Numbered from the stretch's first letter, positions 45,443 through 56,957 are shown. The stretch: 64,000 nt of DNA from Symbiodinium natans (GCA_905221605.1 CAJNDS010002439.1:25001-89000), one strand, 5' to 3'. Notes: generated by a model from the sequence alone, not told the origin. Made by a program: numbers and translations.

Positions 45443-45551
45443 ATGTGACCTTGGACATGTCATCAGGTCACCAGGATCTTGGCAGAAGTCTTCAGGGTCT
45501 GTGCTGGCAATGGGCAGGCGGGACTCCACGCCTTTTCCAAAGAAAGGATAA

Positions 45552-45630
45552 CTAAACCCTAACCCCTAACCCCTAACCCCTAAACCCTAAACCCTAGGCC
45601 CTAAACCCTATAAACCCTAAACCCTAAAGG
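45552..45630 (-). repeat. telomere-like tract
   Basis: CTAACCC units (hexamer-like) followed by CCCTAAA and CCCTATAAA units. Confidence 0.85.
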
Positions 45631-46769
45631 GCCCTTCACCGGTACACAAGCCGATGCTTAGGAGTTTCTGTCCCTCAATCCTGCTCACGACGCACAGCAG
45701 CCCCAAGACTGTTCACGGAAAATCCTGGATTGCTTGGCGAACGGGCACCGTCCATCCCACAGAATCTTTATTTCAGCCCTTAGAAGCCTGACGAAGATGC
45801 TGGCTCGTTCACAAGGCTGGCGAAACTTAGTGCAAGAGAACCTAAGACGGTACTCATGAGTCGTAACTAGTATTGGCGAAGGCTGATCGGATTGAAAGAG
45901 GACTCTATAAGGATTTGATTTGGTTGGGCACAATTCTACGCTCTCCCCTTTTGCACAACCGGCGTGCGCATACGGTGTCAGTGGTTGCGCCCCTTTTGGG
46001 GTAACCGGCATATTATGACTACTATAGGGGGTAGAATTCTGACAGGCGCCCAACAAGGAGGCATGATTTAGAGATCCCCCCTGTCGACATCCTAAGATTT
46101 ACAGGCTCCCACACAATATCAATGGCACAGTACGATAACATAAAGGTCCACACGACATCTCGAACAGTACCTTCGGGATGGACAGCCCCTCGGCGTGATG
46201 TATATACACATGCCGCAGTCCTACGGCATTTGGGGAACCCTATCACATAGGTTGGGCACACCTGCCAGATGGCATCATCTCTCACAAAGGAGCGAGGCAG
46301 CACACAGGAACAACAGGAGGGCCATGTCAGAGAACAGGAAGGCTGGCGCGCGGCCTCGTTGCCACATGATTGCAGGAGGCAGGCGAACAAGCATAATCTG
46401 CCAGCACCACGTCCGAACTTGCAGAGGCGTGTCTGTCCGGTCTTGGCTGGTCAGCTATGGAGCGACAGGGCAGATCCGTGCACACAGCAAACAATCTTAA
46501 CATATCTTCATAACTCCATGATGCCGGCAAATGCTGCGGCTTGTGCCAAGAAACACTCCTGGTTGCGGTGCAGCCAGGGCCAAGGCAAAGAATTCCCTAC
46601 ATGAGTTGGTGCTCCGGGCGCAAGCGTGCTCAAAGGCTTCGACATCTAGAATCTAGGTGGAAGGGGTTGTGTGCGTGGCCTACAAGCCCAACCAAAGAAG
46701 AATCCACGATGATGGTCTAATGCATCTACTGCTTCTTGCGAGCTGGTACGTGCTACTATGGCATCATGA

Positions 46770-46870
46770 GTTGGGATGTTCCCCTTATACTCACAGTCCT
46801 TTATAGGGATGATAATAGGGGGTACTGTAATCCCTATTAAGGACGGTTAGTATAAGGGGGAACGTTCCAA
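46770..46870. mobile_element. TIR element family E, copy 3
   Basis: Arms TTGGGATGTTCCCCTTATAC and inverted TTGGAACGTTCCCCCTTATA. The flanks carry a 7-bp direct repeat ATCATGA (46763-46769, 46871-46877). 101 bp. Confidence 0.85.
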
Positions 46871-46879
46871 ATCATGACT

Positions 46880-48000
46880 CTGAACTTCCCCTGTTGGGTG
46901 TCGATGACGTCTCCGTGCTCCGCCCGAGCTTGCAGACACTTTAAATTGGTGATTGGGCAAGATGTGAATCCGCAGCGTACTGCTCCAGCCCCAGGTTTGG
47001 CCCATCATGGCCTTTTGGGATTTTAGGGCTCGTGCCTCTTGAGAGTTGGAGGGATTTTTCGTGCTTTGGCAGGGGAGGTCACCGAACTGGAAGGCAGGGC
47101 AGGGGAGTCCCATCTCGAGACTGGGAGTTTTTTCTTCCCAGGAGATTTAGGCAGCCATTGGCTGATGTTTATCCACCGCATGTCCGAGATCAAGACTGGC
47201 ATGAAGCAAGTAGTACTTCATTGGGTGGGTGCAAGCCGTCCCCCTACTTCCGGTTCGTACAATAGCAAGCCCGCGCCATGCACTCTTGCGTGGCAACAAA
47301 GTGTCAGACGCGGCCCGACTTGGATAAGTACCTTCGACGCCTTGCTATGCTGCTACAAGTATTGTGCTTCAGAGCCCTGAAATTCGAGGCAGTCCTCTGC
47401 GCTCTGCATTCGACCTTCTACCGCAGCCTACGGTTCTTCGGACATACCGAGGACTTCCGACTTAAAATGCATCGGCGTCGACTCCGCAGGACTCACCGTC
47501 CTTGGAGTGCATCACCCACCCGGTCAGACAAGGATGCCACGTAGAAGCCGCAGCAGCCCCCCATGAAAGACACCATATTCACCGCTTCTGCGCCTGCTCC
47601 TAAGTGGCTCCATTTGCCCCCACACCGTACGTCCACAGTCAATCAGCGCCGGCATTGCCCCTCTGGCCAAAGCAGGGTTGAAGTTTACAAGACAAAAAGG
47701 CAGCTCTTTTGCTTTCTGCTACGGTGTGTGAGAAGATGCCGCGCAAGTATATCAGAACCTATCCTCTTCTAGCAAACTGGACAAACTGCTCTATTATGCC
47801 AGGAAAGTATGGCAATGCCCACTGAAAGCTCGACAGGAAGTGAGCTGCCCGCGGCATACTGAGGGTTTATAAGGGCTTTGGGAGTTCAACATCTCGGCGT
47901 ACCTATGAATGCCAAAGCCCGAAATAGGATGAAATAGGGCGGGCCCAAATCAGCACTGTCAGGCGTGCGGTCTCATGGCTATCCGGCATAAATGCCCCCG
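46880..48000. other. open frames on both strands, no supported gene
   Basis: Plus frames at 47039-47380 and 47278-47544 and a minus frame at about 46880-46980 (includes LQARAEHGDVIDTQQGKF) are protein-like. No motif allows a choice. Confidence 0.3.
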
Positions 48001-48011
48001 ACCCGCCCCAG

Positions 48012-48124
48012 GGCCCTAAACCCTAAACCCTAAACCCTAAGCTATGGACCCTAAACCCTGAACCCTAAACCCTAAACCCTAAACCCTAAACCCTAAACCC
48101 TAAACCCTAAACCCTAAACCCTAG
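48012..48124 (-). repeat. interstitial telomere array in two blocks
   Basis: Three CCCTAAA units, a short break (GCTATGGA), then about ten units. Confidence 0.95.
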
Positions 48125-48399
48125 CAGCAGCTTCAGGGACAAGATAGGCTGGAATTGCAAGCCACGGGCAGCATTCCTCGCGAGAGGTGGCAGCAACGGT
48201 GGAACGATGCTTTTCACAGTCGCCATGGAAAAGAAAAACTGCTAGCGAAAGCGGAGGCCATGTTTTTGGGCAGCACATCCTCCCCTAAACCCTAAACCCT
48301 AAACCTCCTGGCTGATGTGGGAAAGTCGCAGGCATCTCAGCATCCCAAGCCACAGTATGAAACCCGACTCAAACCTTGGGGCAATCAACCAACTCAATT

Positions 48400-48497
48400 G
48401 GGGGGGGGGGGGGTACCTTATTGGGCTCCTTATTATAAGGGAACCCTACTATATGTTTGGGGACGATATTAGGGGTCCGTTATTTTCATAACTCCCG
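48400..48497. mobile_element. TIR element family D, copy 8
   Basis: The left arm has become a run of 14 G followed by TACC; the right arm is inverted GGGAGTTATGAAAATAACGG. Internal ATAAGGGAACCCTACTATAT matches copy 6. Confidence 0.7.
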
Positions 48498-48517
48498 ATT
48501 ATGGATGTGCTGACACT

Positions 48518-49430
48518 TTGGACGCAAGCCGGCCACAAGTGCACACTGCATGGCTTTTATATTCCTGGTTCCGTCCGGCGGGCGGACCCAATCCTCGCAA
48601 TCCTTTCGACGCACTCCTCTCAATCGAGGCCTGCGAAGCCATACGCTGGATGTGTGACACAAGAGCACGGGAGCATCTGGGCCCGCTGTGCCATGACCTC
48701 TTTGAGTCCACAAGGTTTGTACACCGTAGCTACACGTGGCTGCATGCACTGACCAGACCCTGGCAAGCTGGAGTTCAATGGAGGAACATCTATGCCATCT
48801 TCGGCTGCCCTGGCAAGCTATTGTGGAAATACATACCAAATTCAAACAACTCTTGCACAGAAGCGTGCATTTTGCAAGAAGAGCAAGTAGCTCCAACGAT
48901 GCCAACGCCTGAGTCATTGCCAGCGCCACGTAGGCTACATCAATCAAGTTTCCTGTCTTGGTCCCACAAGCCTGTTTCCTCACGTCAGTTGCTTGTGCCA
49001 CAGTAGACAGTCAGGATGGTCCGGCCATACAAAACTCACTGAGCACATGACTGTTGCAGGCCTCTTTGTCCAAATCAGGAAGCTGGAACGCTTGCAGAAT
49101 GGAAAGCACCTAGGACCCTCATGCAGCAACCAGAAAGCAGTGAAGGCGTGCTGATTTTGAAACCCTTGGGGAACGTCTGGCCGTGGTGAGGGCCCTCCTG
49201 CTTTCCTCTGACTTTGGGCTTTGCTCCGCCTGGGAGCAACTGTCTGCACCACATGCACGAGAGCCGCTGGCGGCGCAAATGCGTGGGAAGAAGGCAGATT
49301 GTCACGTAGCCGGGATGCTCGCTCTGAAGGTCCAAGTTCCTTTCTGATTGATCTCTTCTGACTTCTTCAGGGGCACGGGCCCCAGGTAGCACGCCGGCTC
49401 CCAATTCCACAAATTCGAGCATCCGCCAAC
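48518..49430. other. open frames on both strands, unassigned
   Basis: A 162-codon plus frame (48518-49006, includes FDALLSIEACEAIRWMCD) overlaps a 171-codon minus frame, and a minus frame at 49075-49422 (includes APEEVRRDQSERNLDLQS) follows. Each is plausible, none is recognised. Confidence 0.3.
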
Positions 49431-49579
49431 CTTGTGGTCTGGTCAGGGGAATTTAGCACTTCACTGGCCTCTCCAAACGTCTATCTAGCTTGCTCCGTCA
49501 ACAATGCTCCTTTCCTGCCTCTACTGAGTACTGCGCAGGGCTTCCACATTCTCACAGCCAACGACTACCGAAAGAACGA

Positions 49580-49711
49580 CCCAGAGAGCCCAATACCCCT
49601 AAGATGAGGAATAGACCGTAAATTATAAAGGGATCCTTATGATGATTTGAGGCATATTAGGGTTTAGGGTTTAGGGTTTTCCTTGATTAAAGGGGTATTG
49701 GGCTCTTTGGG
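49580..49711. mobile_element. TIR element family C, copy 4, with telomere repeats inserted
   Basis: Arms CCCAGAGAGCCCAATACCCC and inverted CCCAAAGAGCCCAATACCCC, with GA on both flanks (49578-49579, 49712-49713). About three TTTAGGG units (49657-49679) interrupt the right half, so telomere-like DNA entered after the element. Confidence 0.85.
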
Positions 49712-50029
49712 GAGTCTGCTGGCAAAGGCAAGGGCAGTTGATCCTCCTCTTGGCAGCCCCGGGCCGTCTTGAGGAGGGCGACCAGCTCATTCCTGGACAA
49801 GCGCCAGCTGGACCCAGACATCGCACCGGTTTAAGGTCTAGGGTTTAGGGTTTAGGGATATCTCGTCCCGCAAATTCTGCCCCATGTTGAACACTGATCC
49901 CACACAGTATCGATATGCGATTCCCGCCAAATGCGTTTCTTCTTCTCTCCACTCAAATCAAATTAGTCGACAATGAAAGTGAAAGTAAGTCAGAGGACGC
50001 GTTCACAGAGTCGTCATGTATATAGAGAA

Positions 50030-50333
50030 ATATATATATATATATATATATATCTATATGTATGCGCATATTTATATGTACTGAGAATACAATATGTTAA
50101 TATTGAACTGCTACATAATCTGCATTATCTGTCGTATTACAGATTACATAATGCATATTCTCTCTCTCTGCCACTGCATCCCAAAAGGTCCCACTGCGTG
50201 AGGCAGCCAAACACCCACTCATAATGCATATTACAGATTGCTATGTCATACTGTCACATTGCATGTTGCACAAAACTCTTGTATACCAAATATATACAGT
50301 ACAGGCTATACAGATATATATATATATATATAT
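50030..50333. repeat. TA microsatellites and AT-rich spacer
   Basis: TA runs at about 50030-50052 and 50315-50333; the second abuts the left end of element X2. ATAATGCATATTACAGATT words recur between them. Confidence 0.85.
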
Positions 50334-50338
50334 CTGTA

Positions 50339-51205
50339 TATGCGCACCCCCCACCCCCCCCCCCCTCCCATGATCTGGGTCGGAAAGACTTTCGGCCGAA
50401 AGACTTTCGGCCGCATCAAATTCAGATTAACCTGATTCGAAATCTATCGAAATCTATGTTAGGAGGCCACACCTTCGGAGACCTTCCTCTGAGAAATCCT
50501 CTGGCCTCATTCGTAATAAAAAGCTTAATTTGAAATCTAAACTCAAGGGCCACACGTAACAATTCCTCTTCTGGGCCCTTCGCATTTAGATTTGCCGAGA
50601 TGGTTCTATAAAAAGGCTACACCTATGAAATCATTTTCTGGGGCCTGCCTGTTCGTAACAAAAAACCTCATGCGAATTTCGAATTCAGATGTCAGCCCAA
50701 GAAAATCCTCTTATTAAAGATCGGTATATCTGAGAAGCCCACACCCTAATAGATTCTCATCTGGGCTTCGTTCGTATGAAAATAGGCAGAATTTTGTATG
50801 ACGAGGCCACACCCTAAGATATCATCTTCTGAGCCTCATTCTTAATTAAACCGACTTAAAATTGAATATATGTTTATATAGAATTTACAGACCACACCCT
50901 ATGAGATCCTCTTCTGGGCCCTCTTCATGGAAAAAATGCCAGTAGAATTGTGCATGAAAAAACCAAACCCTTCAGATATCCTCGTAATTAACCTCAATTC
51001 ACAAGATTAGGAGGCGTCAAGGCCACACCCTATGAGATCCTCCCCTCTCCCCGATTTGCAATGAAACTTGATTAAACCTTTTTGTATTGCAAAGCCACTC
51101 TCCAAGAAAATCCTCAATGTTCAGCATGTCATTGATATCGGGGTTTACGAGGGTTCTTCATATGAAAAAAACAAAAACTAGATCATGAAAAGGAGGGGTG
51201 ACCAT
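50339..51205. mobile_element. C-tract TIR element X2, TA-flanked
   Basis: Left end TA-run, TGCGCAC, C-rich run, CCATGATC; right end inverted TA-run, ATGGTCACCCC, TCC, TTTTCATGATC. The end design matches X1 (TA, ATGGTC, C-run, CATGATC). The interior is A+T-rich with about eight degenerate copies of a CCACACCCTATGAGATCCTC motif and no coding frame. Confidence 0.55.
50462..51125 (+). repeat. degenerate ~70-100-bp repeat inside X2
   Basis: Copies begin near 50462, 50548, 50618, 50735, 50801, 50887, 51019 and 51092. The conserved part reads GGCCACACCCTATGAGATCC then TCTTCTGGGCC, followed by TTCGTAA or TTCATGG and an A+T-rich spacer. Copies are heavily diverged, with the 50887 and 51019 units closest. 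Confidence 0.7.
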
Positions 51206-51430
51206 GTATATATATATATGTATATATATGTGTGTGTGTTTATATAGGTATACACATTTTGTATAGACACATTATACATCTATATAATTATACATACATA
51301 TATATATATATAATATAATATAATATAATATAATATAATATAATATAATATAATATAATATAATATAATATAATATAATATAATATAATATAATATAATA
51401 TAATATATACATATATATATATAATAATAA
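51206..51430. repeat. TA and pentameric ATAAT microsatellite
   Basis: TA/TGTG tract, then about 19 tandem ATAAT pentamers (about 51311-51405), then TA again. Confidence 0.95.
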
Positions 51431-51987
51431 TAATAATATAATCAAAAAAGCTGGCTTATCCCCCGTCCCAACCCAGATCATCGGCCTCTCCGGTGCCTGC
51501 AGGCTTGGCTTCTGCGAGGTTTCAGGAAGTTGGGGGGCTTCGGGGCCGCAGGTACCTTTTTTAGGGTTTAGAGGTTTAGGGTTTAGGGATTAGGGTTTAA
51601 GGTACTTTTTCTTGAGAGTTGTCCTTGTCACGTGCGCACAGAAGGCATCTCGTGTCTCCCTGCTGGTAGGACTCCCTCGCCCTACTTCTTTGCTAGCGGC
51701 TACTAACGTCCGAAGCCTGCTGCGGCTGTCCCCATACATACTGCAATCGCACTGTTGATGCCAATGCTCTCTTTCACCAGGCCACGAGCTGCGTACTTCG
51801 AGGGTTAGCTGTAAGCGAGACCTAGCCTGCGATCATTCCAGAATGCGGCAAGAATAGTGAGAAGTGCATAGGACAGCGAGAGCAGAGTTCAGTTAACCCT
51901 GAAACTCATCAGGAAAACGCTTTGGGGATCTGCAAGATTCGGTTGCTTTGGGATTGAGCGACTTTGCTTCGAAGCCTGTACCAGTGA

Positions 51988-52081
51988 CCCTAAACCCTAA
52001 ACCCTAAACCCTAAACCCTAAACCCTAAACCCTAAACCCTAAACCCTAAACCCTAAACCCTAAACCCTAAACCCTAAACCC
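51988..52081 (-). repeat. interstitial telomere array, ~13 CCCTAAA units
   Basis: A perfect array, C-strand on plus, in otherwise mixed sequence with no obvious flanking duplication. Confidence 0.95.
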
Positions 52082-52166
52082 CGACTCCCTCATTCTCGGC
52101 CTTTCCAGCGATTTCGGTTTCGCCCTCCTCGGCGCCGGGGCCGGTCTCGATGCTCACCTGGCGACA

Positions 52167-52265
52167 CCCAAAGAGCCCTTTATACCCCTTGGCTAAGGAA
52201 TATTCCTTAAAATCATAGTAAGGATCCCTTTATCATTTAAGGTATATTCCTTAATTAAGGGGTAT
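52167..52265. mobile_element. TIR element family C, copy 5 (right end truncated)
   Basis: Left arm CCCAAAGAGCCCTTTATACC. The right arm keeps TTCCTTAATTAAGGGGTAT but lacks TGGGCTCTTTGGG. Confidence 0.7.
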
Positions 52266-53081
52266 CTCTGCGATGGGCTGGGGCTGGCGGCTAGCGACGC
52301 ATGCGTCTGGCAAGGGTCGGGCGACGCCCTCCAGATTCCTCCAGCAACACAGCTGCAAGACAAGCAAGCAAACCCGCAGCCACTCAGACTCAATCTTAAC
52401 ACAAGTATGTAGCCGTAGAATGCGAAAGTCGCACACGCTTTCATAATTTCTGCTCCAGGGCAGCGCCTTTTTTAACGCTCAGGTATTCAGTCCCTGCCCC
52501 ACCTGAGTGCTGCTTCGCCCCCTGCCCTGATGGCCATGACATTCGGGTGCTCAGTCTTTTTGGCTCTACGTGGGTGCTTGCGATGTAACCTGGTCGTTGA
52601 TGCCTCGCGCGAAGCACCACAAGCAAGACCTTAAGGAGCCACTCCCCTGACCCTAAACCCTAAACCCCTAAACCCCTAAACCCCTAAACCCCCCCCCCCC
52701 CCCCTCACACAACGTGGGATCAATAATCTGCCAGTTCGTCGACCATCGCCGTCGTGGGTGTCGTTCCCCTGGAAAGGCCACATGGGTCTGCACTCTTGTG
52801 CTATGGCTATGGCGTACTGCGGAAACGCTGCTCCGTGCAGGCTTCCTTATCTCTCATGACAGAATACGCCGCGTCCCGCATCGCAGTAGAAGCCTCTTCT
52901 GCAGGGTCCTGCTCCTCTTCCTCTTCAAGCGCCTTCCGGTGACATCTGCATTCCGGCTGACAAGTTGGATGCGCGACTGCCTCCTGAAAACCGACAAAAT
53001 TAATTGTGTCGTGCTGATACCGCTCTGACACTGCTCACCCCCAATTCAGTCATACGGCATCCTCATAGAGCACTCTACATA

Positions 53082-53174
53082 GGGGTTTTTAGGGGTACCT
53101 TATTGGGGCCATTTTTAGAAGCGAATCTACTACTCGGGGATCTATATTGGGGGTCCCCTAGCTTCGTAAACCCC
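53082..53174. mobile_element. TIR element family D, copy 9
   Basis: Arms AGGGGTTTTTAGGGGTACC and inverted GGGGTTTACGAAGCTAGGGG. The left arm has lost the ACGAAAA segment. Confidence 0.75.
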
Positions 53175-53179
53175 GCAAT

Positions 53180-55100
53180 GGCGCCTGCTCGGTGAGGAAG
53201 GGCAGGTGCACCAGCGGGCAGTCCTCCCTTGGCAGCGCAAAGCATGCACAGTCGGCCTCGGCCCCTGGCCGAAAGGCGTCTAGAACAAGCAAACCGAGAT
53301 CTGGTCTTCTTTCCCTTTTCCTGCCCCCCACCCCCCGGCCCCCCCGGCTTCCTGCTCAAACCGCTTGGAAAAAGGGGTCGAGCTTGTGGGGCGCTCCCAG
53401 AGTGGTCGCTCCCACAGAGGGAGCACCAACAAACAAGACGAAAGGCACCTGCGACTGAAGCCCTCCTCTGCCTCTTGAAGTCATGTGTGCGACGTATGAC
53501 CTTGGCTTTGTCTGCGATTCGCACGCTACACCTCGCTTTGGGCCGAACCCGGCTGCCGAGGCGGCGCACGCAAGCGTCTGCAAGCATCCATTTTTCTGGA
53601 GCATACCCGTAAGCTGCGGGTACTTGCGCAAGCTTGGCTGCCGAACCTGCAACATAGCTATTCGACTTTACGACCTCAAAATAGCATCAATCAGCCACAC
53701 GACCCGGCTCGGCACAGTACATTTCATAGCTTTTGCATCCGGGACGTAGCTAAAAACGAAAAGCGGTCCACAGCCAGAAAAACCAACAGCCCACAGCAAC
53801 ATCTCCACACGTCTTACACTACGAAGACGCGGCTGATCAACGTCACGACAAGAAGAAGGCCCAATCCTTGTCTTCAGGACTATGGTGATTTACTGCAAAC
53901 ACTCTGCTACAATACTGTACCAGGAAACTAAGAACACCCCCACCTTGCCCCCGCCGAGAAGCCAGGAACAGTAGCCCGGGCCACATCCGTTTCCGCGCCA
54001 CGCGTCGCAGGAGGTGATCTCCTCAGCCTGAGCTGTGGATCGTTCATTGGGTCTCACCGTCGTTTCAAAGAGGAAGCTTCTGTAAAATCAAGGTGTGGTA
54101 GCGCACATCGACTGAGTAAAGAGAGGCCCTGCAAATGTGCTATTGCTTTCTTTCCCCGTGGCCTCTCAAACACTCCGATTACATTAGACGTAGGCGGCGT
54201 CTCGGCAGAGTCACACGTAGGAGCGGCTTTGATGATTCCATTTTCGAGTGGCTATGTAGGATTTGCGTTCAACGTATTGCCGAGTTACTGTTTCTGCATG
54301 CTCCTGCATGCATTCGCCTTGCGAATGGCGCTTTCGACTGTAGGCCTGAAGACTCTAGTACCGCCCTGCGTGTGCAGGTGCGCATGACCGCGTGTGTAGG
54401 GCCAGAGAGGTGCAGGATTGTCTATGCTTTCACTATTCGATGGTGCAGGGTTGCTTGGGGATAGACGGTCCAGAGCCGAGCCGTCGGCCTTCATTGTTTC
54501 CAGCAAAGCTGCGGTATCGCGAATCTGCACCCAAGATCAGGGCAAGTCCGACACACGGTGCCATGTTCTAGCTACGATAGTCATCACAACATACCCTGTT
54601 TTGCTCCGCTTTTGCGGAAACTGTTCTGCACAACAGACACAAAGGGACCTTTCCTTGCCTTGTTCCGACTCAGCCGCAGCCACAGCGGGACCAGGTGAAG
54701 GCCTTGAAACACGCAGCTGGCAACAAGATCGGGTGCCAGGACGTGTGGCTAACAAGAACTTGTTCACGCCACAAGAGGCTAACATCCTGCCTTCATATCC
54801 GTGAATCTCCCTCTTTGGTGGGTACCTGCAGTGCGCACACCCACGGTTTGCATGAATTGCGCATGAAGTCTCTAACCTTCACTTGCTTTGCAGGCCTACA
54901 AGCCCCGCCCAGCGGCAACGCTTGGTGCATGCAGACCCGAGGTGTGTATCAGAGCGCGTTCCCGGGCTAGACTGCCGTTGCCTTGTGCAAAGGAAAGTTT
55001 GCAAACCTCCGAGTTTGCTGGCCTCAGGCCCCAAGAAGGCCCTAAACCGATGATCCCTAAAAGACCTGGTCCATCTCGCACTCTGAACCACCTTCTTAGA
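53180..55100. other. open frames, no supported gene
   Basis: Minus frames at 53190-53587, 54285-54530 and 54537-54785 are protein-like (the 54.5-kb one includes RDTAALLETMKADGSALD), and plus frames overlap them. No motif recognised, no frame-continuous chain built. Confidence 0.3.
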
Positions 55101-55118
55101 CTTGGGCATCCCGAGTAC

Positions 55119-55400
55119 TCAGAAGGAAGTGCGCCTGTGCTTCAGCTCCTTGAGCGTCCTGAGCAGCTCCAATGCCGCCGCGTCGTCGATCTGACCGAAA
55201 ATTGCACTGCAAGGCTGTACTTGGAGGTTTATGGTACTTATTAACCAATTAGAGTTATAGGTTTATGGTACTAACCAATTAGAGTTATAATTGGTTAATA
55301 AGTACCATGAAGCTCCAAGTAAGAGCTGTGAGAAGTCTGAAAGTGAACCCTTGAGAGAGAGCCTGAGAGTTCTGCAGACTGTCTTGCTGTGGATGTGGCG
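55119..55400 (-). CDS. candidate exon pair around a family B element, unknown product
   Basis: The minus frame from about 55400 reads RTLRLSLKGSLSDFSQL up to the element at 55319. After it, from 55219, PCSAIFGQIDDAAALELLRT continues to TGA at 55121-55119. Exact removal of the element plus one TA joins them as SQLLQPCSAIF in frame. No domain recognised. The donor position used by other family B copies is GC rather than GT here, so splicing is uncertain. Confidence 0.4.
55220..55319. mobile_element. TIR element family B, copy 4
   Basis: 100 bp, TA on both sides (55218-55219, 55320-55321). Arms CTTGGAGGTTTATGGTAC and inverted CTTGGAGCTTCATGGTAC. The left arm plus AACCAATTAGAGTTATA is tandemly duplicated inside the element. 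Confidence 0.85.
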
Positions 55401-56167
55401 TGACAGGCTGCGGATCGCATTTTTTCTGGAAAACCTTGAGCCTACAGGGCCTACAGGCCTAGGCCCAGGAGTCTAGCAGTGACCTTTGTGCGCGACAGGG
55501 TCTGCAATCAAAGGGTAAAAAGATGCCATTCGCACGACGAATCTCGCCTTTGCTCACCAGGTGCTAGACAAAAGGGCACACAGCTCACAGCTGCCTCGTT
55601 TTGCGATAAGTGCAGCTCATAGATCTGGCCTGCACCTTCTCAAAGCTTCTGGATGCTTTGGCAGGGCACAGGCTTCCTTTACACGCTGATTGCACCGACA
55701 ACGCAAGCTGGAATGAGCCTTGGTGGTTCAACTTCCTGGTGGAATGGTACATAGTACAAGGTTACTTAGTTGGGTTTGTCATAGGGCTTATAGAGACTTA
55801 AGCACTATGCAATCCAATGACATCCTGTCAATGTCCGCCGGCATGCTGGTCGCAGGTCATGCTTCCCGGGGGCGATGCGTTTGTTGTTGTTCCGAATGAA
55901 CTCACCTGGCATGACCGAAATCGCTGAGGACTGGCATGATTGGCGCATACTCTGCCTCTCAAGCTTACTGCGTGTTTTTTGGGTGGCGGGGCGAAGTCAC
56001 ATCATCGTTTAATGAGCATCGCCCCAGGCACACGTGCCACCCGCAGGAGGAAACCAACACAAAATCATGAATCCCCAAGTTCACACACCCCGCAGCCCAG
56101 CCCTTTCGTCTCCCCCTCCTTCTCTAAGCACCTCTCCCGAGGCAAAGGCCCCACAAGCCACAGCCCT

Positions 56168-56259
56168 CCCAAAAGAGCCCATACCTTAAACAATATTAAC
56201 GGATCCCTATATAACTTAAGATATTTCCTTTTTTTAAGGGGTATGGGGGCTCTCTGAGG
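56168..56259. mobile_element. TIR element family C, copy 6 (short)
   Basis: Arms CCCAAAAGAGCCCATACC and inverted CCTCAGAGAGCCCCCATACC; core ACGGATCCCTATATAACTTAAG. 92 bp. Confidence 0.7.
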
Positions 56260-56694
56260 CGTTCAGAAGCATGGCATGCCCCGAATCCCGCTCTCGATGA
56301 CTCTCACAAGCGTGGCAGAAAGACAAAGCGCCAAGATCCCAGCCCCTGAGATCCTGCTGCGTATGTGCGGGTGTCTCTCTCTCTCTCTCTCTCTATATGC
56401 ATGTATATACACATACATATGTGTCTATACTATGTGTGTTCATCTGCATTTGCAGGTATATTCATATTCAAGCTTATGTATATGTTTCTGATATTATAAA
56501 GCCTTTTTCAAACACATATACAGAATGTTACATGAAGGAAAGATTAAGCAACGCAGAATCCAACGCAGAATCCACTGCGTGCTTAGAGGATTTCGGAGGC
56601 GCCCTGAAACCCCAATGCCGATGTCCTGTTGTTGTTGAGCTTGAGGTAGCCTGCCTGTACCTGCATCCATTTAGGGGTTAAGGTTTAGGGCTGT

Positions 56695-56805
56695 GCGCTT
56701 CAGGAAAGTTCCTTGAGACTCAGCACCCCAAGCCTCAAACTGCGCTAGGCAGTCCAGCAGCATCCACAGCGCTTGGTCGCTCATGCCGTTGTAGCTGAAG
56801 TCCAC
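56695..56805 (-). CDS. leucine-rich-repeat exon (RNI-like), partial
   Basis: From a CTTGCAG|G acceptor the minus frame reads VDFSYNGMSDQALWMLLDCL then AQFEAWG, matching a ribonuclease-inhibitor-type LRR unit (V-D-hydrophobic-S-x-N then D-x-A-hydrophobic-x-x-LL). Only one repeat is visible. The frame runs into a degenerate TTTAGGG tract at about 56680-56692, so the rest of the gene is missing, moved or spliced away. The role is probably protein binding; nothing more can be said. Confidence 0.5.
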
Positions 56806-56957
56806 CTGCAAGTATTCGACAGGAGCGAAGGAATGATCATAGTAACCCTAAACCCTAAAACCCTAAGCCCTATATCTTCTGCTTGTTTCATGCTGTCTGA
56901 AGACCCCAGCGGCGGCCGTAGCATCTTTTTGTTCGGGAGCGTGCAGCTGGTGCCGGA

